Source: an uncultured Eubacteriaceae bacterium | GTDB taxonomy: Bacteria > Bacillota > Clostridia > Lachnospirales > CAG-274 | Direction: 5' to 3' | Assembly (NCBI GenBank): GCA_947086655.1 | Contig: CAMTZM010000022.1 | Coordinates: forward strand, 1 to 39,555 | DNA: 39,555 bases | The notes under the pieces: generated by a model | What the model was told of the DNA's origin: nothing | The model's input: only the letters and a program-made list of their open reading frames with translations | Databases searched by the model: none | Made by a program: the position numbers and the translations under genes | Part shown: positions 33,022 to 39,555 of the stretch, one piece after another | Layout of the letters: every line of letters starts with the position of its first letter | How positions within the stretch are numbered: the stretch's first letter is position 1

Positions 33022-36000
33022 CTAATTATATGAAGAAATACCAAAAAACCTTTCAAAAAATTCTTTCAGTTTATCAATTATAATTTGCTTTTTCTCTGCT
33101 CTGCTGCTGCCAAAACGAGAAACCGGCGGCATAATCTTATCAATATCAGTTCCAAAAGTTTTTATTTCTCCATCACGAAAAGCGTTGTCAATATACTTTC
33201 TTGTATCTTCCTCTTTCAGTTTTTCATCAATAATAATTTTAGAAAGTGATTTTTCTCTTTCTTCTGCAACATAATTGTGCCATTCATTTAAAACATCATC
33301 GGAATCATTTACTCCAGCAATAAAAGCCTCAATCAAATCTTTTTTACTACGAAGTTCAGGACTTGCATAAACAGCAGAGCGAATTGTAGTCAGTATCTCC
33401 TTGTTATTACAGTTGCTATCATGATACTTTTTAACAAGCATAAGAATATAATCAATATTTATTTCAATTTGTTTTATAAGTTCAATCTCAAAAACAATGT
33501 CGTCATCTATATCCGTACTTTCACCGTTAATACGTCTTTTTTTCCATTCATCACGCAAATCTTGATAACGGCTTGAATAGTTTTGAATTTCCCTTTCAGT
33601 TAAAATTTCTTTGCCCGAAAAATCATCAAAAGAAATAAGCAGATTTCTCATTTTCAAAAATTCGCCAAACAGTTTTATAAATTCCTTTTGGTTTTCTTCG
33701 CCTATTATTTGAGACTCGGACAAAGGAAAATTATTTCTAAGCTCTTCAACTATCTCCTCATATCCTTTAATTTTTTTGCCGTCTTCTGTTTCACAGCCAT
33801 AATAATAATCTGTAAAGTTTCGCAAAAGAACAATACCGCCTGCATTTTTATCTCCAAATAAAGCAATAGCACTGTCAACACGCTTTTGAAGTTTACGGAA
33901 ACAAACAATATTGCCAAATGTTTTTATCGAATTTAAAATACGGTTTGTTCTTGAAAATGCTTGTATAAGTCCATGCATTTTAAGGTTTTTGTCAACCCAT
34001 AATGTATTAAGTGTTGTTGCATCAAAGCCTGTTAGAAACATATTTACAACAATTAAAAGGTCAATTTCCTTATTCTTCATACGAAGCGAAACATCTTTGT
34101 AGTAATTTTGGAATTTGTCGCTTGACGTATCGTAATTTGTATGAAAAACAGCATTATAATCCTCTATTGCTTTTTCAAGAAAATCCCTTGATGTTTCATC
34201 AAGTGCAGATGTATCTTCCGAATTTTCTTCGTCTAAAATACCGTCGTTTTCTTCCTCATTTGAACTATAACTGAAAATAGTTGCAATACGTAGATTTTTT
34301 GTAGGATTTTCTGCAATCTGTCTTTTAAATTCATTATAATACAGTTTTGCAGCTTGTACGGAAGAAACAGCAAAAATAGAATTAAAACCGCTTATTCTTT
34401 GCTTTTCTTTTATTTCCTCAACAGTGCCATTTTTGCCTTGTGCAACCTCTGAAATATTCGTAAGGGCATTATAAAAATAAGCTTTATTTCCTCTGTATGT
34501 TTTGCGGTCAAAGTTTTCAAGAATATAGTTTGTAACCTTTGAAATTCGTTTTTCATTCATCATAGTTTTTTCTTTTTCTATGCTCCATATCATTTCATCG
34601 TCAATTTCTTCTTCGGCTTTCATCGTTTCAATATAATCAACCCTAAAAGGCAGAACATTTTTATCATTTATTGCATCAACTATTGTATAAGCATGGAGCT
34701 GGTCACCAAAAGTCTGCTCTGTTGTTGCAAATTTAGGATTAGATACAGTACCCTTATTTTTTGTAAATATAGGTGTTCCTGTAAATCCAAAAATATGGTA
34801 TTTTTTAAAACTCTTTACTATTGATGTGTGCATATCCCCAAATTGACTTCTGTGACATTCATCAAATATAATTACAATATGTTTTGCGTAAACATCGTGA
34901 GTTTTATTTTTCTTAATAAAAGTTGCAAGTTTTTGAATTGTTGTAATAATAATGTGAACATTGTCATCTTCAAGTTGTTTTTTCAAAACTGCTGTCGATG
35001 TATTGCTGTTTGCTGAGCCTTTTTCAAAACGGTCATATTCTTTCATTGTCTGATAATCAAGGTCCTTTCTATCAACAACAAACAAAACCTTATCTATGTA
35101 AGGCAGAAAAGATGAAAGCCTTGCAGTTTTAAACGATGTCAATGTTTTGCCCGAACCTGTTGTATGCCAAATATATCCTCCGCCTGCAATATTTCCGTAC
35201 TTTTTATAGTTGTTTGCTATTTCTATGCGGTTTATAATCCGTTCTGTTGCAGTAATCTGATAGGGACGCATAACAAGCAATATATTTTCGGAGGTAAAAA
35301 TACAATACTTTGTAAGAATATTAAGTATTGTATGCCTTGCGAAAAATGTTCGTGTAAAATCTATTAAATCGGGTATGACTTTGTTATTGGCATCTGCCCA
35401 AAAAGAAGTAAATTCAAAACTATTGCTTGTTTTACCTTTTTTCTTTCCTCTGTTTTCACTATCCTTTATAGCATTAAAACGGGTACTGTTTGAATAATAT
35501 TTAGTGTTTGTACCATTTGATATAACAAAAATTTGTACATATTCAAATAATCCACATCCAGACAAAAAGCTGTCTCTTTGATAGCGGTTTATCTGATTGA
35601 AAGCCTCACGAATAGCAACCCCACGCCTTTTAAGTTCTATGTGTATGAGGGGAAATCCGTTTACAAGAACAGTAACATCATATCTGTTATCGTACCTTGC
35701 ACCATCATCTTTGCTGACAGTATATTGATTTATAACTTGCAAAAAGTTATTATGTATATTTTTCTTATCAATCAATATTATATTTTTGCTTGTACCATCA
35801 TCACGCTTTAATACTTGAATATTATCTTCTTGTATTTTACGTGTCTTTTCAACTATTCCGTCATTTTTATTTGCTATGCAGCCTGTAAAAAAGCTGTTCC
35901 ATTCTTTATGTGAAAAAGTGTAATTATTTAGCTTTTCAATCTGTTTACGCAAATTTTCGATAAGGTCACTTTCCTTGTGTATTTTTATATATTCATATCC

Positions 36001-36138
36001 TTGCTCTTTAAGCATACAGATAAACTCTTGTTCAAGTTCATATTCACTTTGGTAGCTGTCGGAACGATTTTTTAAAGACTCATATTCTGTAACTACCGTA
36101 TTTTCTGTTGTTTGTGCAACTATATTAAAGTAAGACAT
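33022..36138 (-). CDS. hsdR: Type I restriction enzyme HsdR (endonuclease/translocase subunit)
   Basis: A 1038-residue motor and nuclease subunit. The N-terminal nuclease has Asp154 and the Glu168-x-Lys170 motif (IHIELKRRG). The helicase motor has Walker A HTTGSGKT (about 325-332), DECHRS (about 426-431) and GFTGTPIF (motif III). Motif VI-like VTFs and the QAFSRTNR segment are further on. The C-terminal helical region ends with VSRFG, which is usual for HsdR proteins that contact HsdM. Length is normal and the frame intact. It needs HsdM and HsdS; three hsdS copies lie directly upstream (24 bases to hsdS1) and hsdM must lie outside the window. Confidence 0.97.
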   Translation of the reverse strand: MSYFNIVAQTTENTVVTEYESLKNRSDSYQSEYELEQEFICMLKEQGYEYIKIHKESDLIENLRKQIEKLNNYTFSHKEWNSFFTGCIANKNDGIVEKTRKIQEDNIQVLKRDDGTSKNIILIDKKNIHNNFLQVINQYTVSKDDGARYDNRYDVTVLVNGFPLIHIELKRRGVAIREAFNQINRYQRDSFLSGCGLFEYVQIFVISNGTNTKYYSNSTRFNAIKDSENRGKKKGKTSNSFEFTSFWADANNKVIPDLIDFTRTFFARHTILNILTKYCIFTSENILLVMRPYQITATERIINRIEIANNYKKYGNIAGGGYIWHTTGSGKTLTSFKTARLSSFLPYIDKVLFVVDRKDLDYQTMKEYDRFEKGSANSNTSTAVLKKQLEDDNVHIIITTIQKLATFIKKNKTHDVYAKHIVIIFDECHRSQFGDMHTSIVKSFKKYHIFGFTGTPIFTKNKGTVSNPKFATTEQTFGDQLHAYTIVDAINDKNVLPFRVDYIETMKAEEEIDDEMIWSIEKEKTMMNEKRISKVTNYILENFDRKTYRGNKAYFYNALTNISEVAQGKNGTVEEIKEKQRISGFNSIFAVSSVQAAKLYYNEFKRQIAENPTKNLRIATIFSYSSNEEENDGILDEENSEDTSALDETSRDFLEKAIEDYNAVFHTNYDTSSDKFQNYYKDVSLRMKNKEIDLLIVVNMFLTGFDATTLNTLWVDKNLKMHGLIQAFSRTNRILNSIKTFGNIVCFRKLQKRVDSAIALFGDKNAGGIVLLRNFTDYYYGCETEDGKKIKGYEEIVEELRNNFPLSESQIIGEENQKEFIKLFGEFLKMRNLLISFDDFSGKEILTEREIQNYSSRYQDLRDEWKKRRINGESTDIDDDIVFEIELIKQIEINIDYILMLVKKYHDSNCNNKEILTTIRSAVYASPELRSKKDLIEAFIAGVNDSDDVLNEWHNYVAEEREKSLSKIIIDEKLKEEDTRKYIDNAFRDGEIKTFGTDIDKIMPPVSRFGSSRAEKKQIIIDKLKEFFERFFGISSYN

Positions 36139-36152
36139 TGTAACATCTCTTT

Positions 36153-36265
36153 TCTATATAAATTAAAATGTAAGCAGTTTATCTCTATAATATTCATATT
36201 GTTTTTGCCTTAATTCTATCTCCTTTGGCAAACAAATATTAAGGTCATTGCATATAGTTTCAAAA
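36153..36265 (-). repeat. Direct repeat: 3' end of hsdS1
   Basis: The last hsdS codons plus the downstream TCTATATAAATTAAAATG are nearly the same (about nine in ten by eye over about 110 bases) as the sequence starting at 37496. Homology with 38877 spans only the first 60 bases. Same orientation in all copies. Confidence 0.85.
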
Positions 36266-37341
36266 TTATCAAGAACATTAACAATCTTTTCTTGGATTTC
36301 AAGTTTTGGTATAGCTATTTCAAATTTTCTTATTTTCTCCATAGGTATATTTTTCATTGATGATGATTGTAATAACTTATTTATCTGCTTATCCCAAAAA
36401 TATCCACTTTGAAAATAATACTGCATATATTTAGGCAATACAGATTTAGCAGTTAATCTTATCAAAGCCACATTAGGTGCAAGATAGTATTTATCTTCTT
36501 CATCAATTAATGCAACTTGTCCAATAGTTCCAACATAAGTAAATAACATATCATTTATATGTAATTTACTCCTTGTCAATTTATCAAGTTTGCTATTGTC
36601 TATATATTTAACATCAACTAAATCTAATTTGCCATTTTTTATATTTAAGCCTCTTAATGCAATTATTTTACCATTATCCGAGTATTCGACATATTTTGTA
36701 AATTCAAATCCCGCCAATTTTGTAACAATAGCAACATCGCCAAGTTTAACCTTTTGCACCTCTATTTGTTTGAATTTAAGCATTTTATCTCTGTAATATT
36801 TATACTGTTTTTTTCTTACTTCACGTTCTGTTTTAAGTTTTGCTATAAGTTCTGCCTTATGTTTTGTGAAATTATCAAGTATCTTGACAATTTCACACTG
36901 TACTTCTAAAGGCGGTATGGGAATTTTAAATTGAGAGTATATTCCTATCCAATGTCGTGTATGAGTATTTGGAACAAATTTAATACTTTTCATTGCATAA
37001 TATATATATCTAAAACTTATATTTTTTCTCATTTTCAGCATTTTCATTGCTGAAGATTTAACCTTAAAATCAAAATCTACCCAATGAAAACTTGTTGTAA
37101 AATCATCAAAGATTATAACCGGATTTTCTTTGCTCGCTCTATAAATACCCTTTGTTTCATTTGTATATCCTAATATAAATGACTGTCCTGCCGTTAAAAC
37201 AGGTATATTATATTTATCATCATAATTTGTATCTTTTACAATATATTTTGTTGGCTGTTCATATTCTAAATATTCTTCTAATTTCTTATACTCAACACCA
37301 TTTGGACAATATTCTTTTATTAACTCACTTAACTTATTCAT
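36163..37341 (-). CDS. hsdS: Type I specificity subunit HsdS1 (intact)
   Basis: A 392-residue DNA-recognition subunit with the family's two-half layout: N-terminal TRD (about 20-150), first conserved helical region ([26 protein letters not shown]... [10 protein letters not shown]), second TRD, and the C-terminal repeat ([17 protein letters not shown] ... [15 protein letters not shown]). The start at ATG 37341 ([15 protein letters not shown]) is chosen because the same start and AAGGAA site occur in hsdS2. The open frame runs 21 codons further upstream without a ribosome site. It is the only hsdS in this window that is uninterrupted, so it probably sets the current specificity. Its linker is four residues longer than that of hsdS2. 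Confidence 0.94.
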   Translation of the reverse strand: MNKLSELIKEYCPNGVEYKKLEEYLEYEQPTKYIVKDTNYDDKYNIPVLTAGQSFILGYTNETKGIYRASKENPVIIFDDFTTSFHWVDFDFKVKSSAMKMLKMRKNISFRYIYYAMKSIKFVPNTHTRHWIGIYSQFKIPIPPLEVQCEIVKILDNFTKHKAELIAKLKTEREVRKKQYKYYRDKMLKFKQIEVQKVKLGDVAIVTKLAGFEFTKYVEYSDNGKIIALRGLNIKNGKLDLVDVKYIDNSKLDKLTRSKLHINDMLFTYVGTIGQVALIDEEDKYYLAPNVALIRLTAKSVLPKYMQYYFQSGYFWDKQINKLLQSSSMKNIPMEKIRKFEIAIPKLEIQEKIVNVLDNFETICNDLNICLPKEIELRQKQYEYYRDKLLTF

Positions 37342-37380
37342 TTTTTTATTTTCCTTATCCAAATCTAAATATTTCATAGT

Positions 37381-37612
37381 ATTTTCAAAAATACTAATAA
37401 CCAATCTATGAAAGAAATAAATTTTATTAACCTAATTTATTCATCAAATTCACCATAAACCACATCGCTTAATTCTTAAAATAACTTATATCCATTCTAT
37501 ATAAATTAAAATGTCAGTAGTTTATCTCTGTAATATTCGTATTGTTTTTGTCTTAATTCTATCTCTTTTGGCAAACCAATATTAAGGTTATTGCATATAG
37601 TTTCAAAATTGT
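37381..37612 (-). repeat. Direct repeat: hsdS2 3' end and hsdS2-hsdS1 spacer
   Basis: Includes the spacer block (AAAAATACTAATAA to CACATCGCTTAATTCT) and the 3' end of hsdS2. The spacer block matches 38762-38877 closely, and the 3' end matches 36153-36265. These shared arms mark cassette boundaries and could support recombination. Confidence 0.85.
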
Positions 37613-38694
37613 CTAAAACATAAATAATTTTCTCTTGTATCTTTTTTTCGGGAACAGGAACAGGAAAATCATCTAACATTTTTCGCCTTATTGATGTTAC
37701 AGAAGAATTAACAGCAGTTTTTTCTATGTATCTTAAAAACATACTTTTCATATAATAATAAAAATACTTAGGTATAACAGCCTCGTTATTTATATGTATT
37801 CTGTATGCTCTTTGATGAAGTGCATATTTACCCGTAACAAAATGATAAATTTTTCCTACACCTACCCCATCACCTGATGTTATAACAGCCGTTTCATCAA
37901 AATCGTATGTATTTAATCTCCTCACTTCTTGTGAACGAACAAAAAATGGATACTCACCAAATTCAAGTTCTTCATTTGTATTATGGCTGCCCGTTCTAAT
38001 ATCTGCAATTTCAGCAAGTGGAACAAATTTAACTTTTTTCAATTTTCTTATATCATCAAAGTTTAACAAATAATCTCTGTAATATTCATACTGTTTTTTT
38101 CTCACTGTAAGTTCTGCCATAAGTTCTGCCTTATATTTTGTAAAATTATCAAGTATTCTGACAATTTCACACTGGACCTCTAAAGGCGGTATGGGAATTT
38201 GTACCTTTTCCATAAGTTTTTTTGATACATTATACCTCGTTACTCCACTTGCAGTTTTAACAATTTGAGAACGTAAGTTATGCGAACGAAACAAATGTTT
38301 TGCAAAATCGGGCAACATAATATTTTTATCATAAAAACGAAAGAAAAAACAAAAACTGTTTAAATATAATTTTACCCCCCCCCGTTTGTGTTGTAAGCAC
38401 TGAAGATATACCACATTCGACAAGTGTTTCTGACGAACCAGTAAATAAAATATCTCCGTATTCAAGTGTTCTTTGATTTTCATTTTCGGAAATTTTAACA
38501 GTATCTGACACATTAACATTTAATGCGGGATTACTGTATACATTTTTATAAGTTATAAATTTTTCATTTCCGTCAATAAAATCATCTCTATATTTCCCTG
38601 TAATTCCACCATAAAATGCCCCTAATTCACCAAGTTTTTTATATTTTACATCATTTGGACAATATTTTTTTATTAACTCACTTAACCTACTCAT
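37506..38694 (-). CDS. hsdS: Type I specificity subunit HsdS2, frameshifted at a G9 tract
   Basis: Two overlapping frames together encode one HsdS. The first reads MSRLSELIKKYCPNDVKY... to GISSVLTTQTGGG and then stops within about 20 residues. The second carries on from ...KRGGVKLYLNSFCFFF... through TRD1, linker ([19 protein letters not shown]), TRD2 and the C-terminal repeat ending DKLLTF. They join across G9 at 38375-38383. With nine Gs the product is about 121 residues. With eight or eleven Gs it would be about 395. This is the classical pattern of slipped-strand phase variation, here in the off state. A plain decayed gene is the alternative, but no other lesion is seen. Confidence 0.92.
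38375..38383 (-). repeat. G9 homopolymer tract inside hsdS2
   Basis: Nine C on the plus strand (G9 in the coding sense) in a region otherwise about two-thirds A+T. The frame change in hsdS2 occurs exactly here. Eight or eleven G would restore the frame. Nine gives a short tail and ten gives an immediate TAA. Confidence 0.95.
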
Positions 38695-38886
38695 TTTTTT
38701 AATTTTCCTTATCCCAATCTAAATATTTTGTAGTATTTTTATATTCTCCCTTATTTTGTATATTTTGAAAAATACTAATAATCAATTTATAAAAGGATCA
38801 AATTTTATTAACCTAATTTCTTCATCAAATTCATCATAAACCACATCGCTTAATTCTCAAAATAACTTATATCCATTCTATATAAA

Positions 38887-39555
<669 letters not shown>

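Overview
The window is low-GC, densely coded DNA from a spore-forming, chemotactic anaerobe-type Firmicute. A complete spoIIIA sporulation operon, strong AGGAGG-type ribosome binding sites, TTG/GTG starts, TTGACA-N17-TATAAT promoters and a PTS sugar system all fit a member of the Clostridia, probably near Lachnospirales. The family is an inference from gene content, because no rRNA or tRNA gene is visible.

Layout, left to right. (1) 242-5415: spoIIIAA-AH, the mother-cell half of the feeding-tube channel of sporulation. (2) 5416-9172: a sigma-A-type promoter, a TPP riboswitch with a terminator, and a thiamine salvage operon (cytX, thiM, thiE, thiD). (3) 9197-18055, minus strand: a dockerin-bearing secreted protein, a secreted protein with copper-amine-oxidase-type N-terminal repeats, an HtrA-like protease, an HD-GYP protein, and a tight pair of radical SAM enzymes of unknown role. 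(4) 18281-24967, plus strand: a carbohydrate cluster. A CcpA-type operator and strong promoter precede a fused glucose/maltose PTS IIA-IIC-IIB, an endonuclease/exonuclease/phosphatase-family protein, 4-alpha-glucanotransferase, HPr and enzyme I. Imported maltose-type sugars can thus be phosphorylated and disproportionated from one locus. (5) 24991-28944, minus strand: a BlaI/BlaR1-type regulator pair with a small secreted protein, then an ABC-F ATPase. (6) 29237-32521: a YbaK-family gene broken by one ochre codon, a YesL-family membrane protein, and a methyl-accepting chemotaxis protein. (7) 32881-39555, minus strand: a type I restriction-modification locus with hsdR and three tandem hsdS genes; hsdM is not in the window.

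The most notable system is the type I locus. hsdS1 is intact. hsdS2 is split by a G9 tract and would be full length with G8 or G11. hsdS3 runs into at least 13 copies of a tetranucleotide repeat at the right edge, placed in the linker between its two target-recognition domains. The central linkers of hsdS1 and hsdS2 differ by exactly four codons, and the three copies share near-identical ends and spacers. Together this looks like a multi-mechanism, phase-variable specificity module able to change the genome methylation pattern. The window ends inside the tetranucleotide repeat, so this is probably a contig end.
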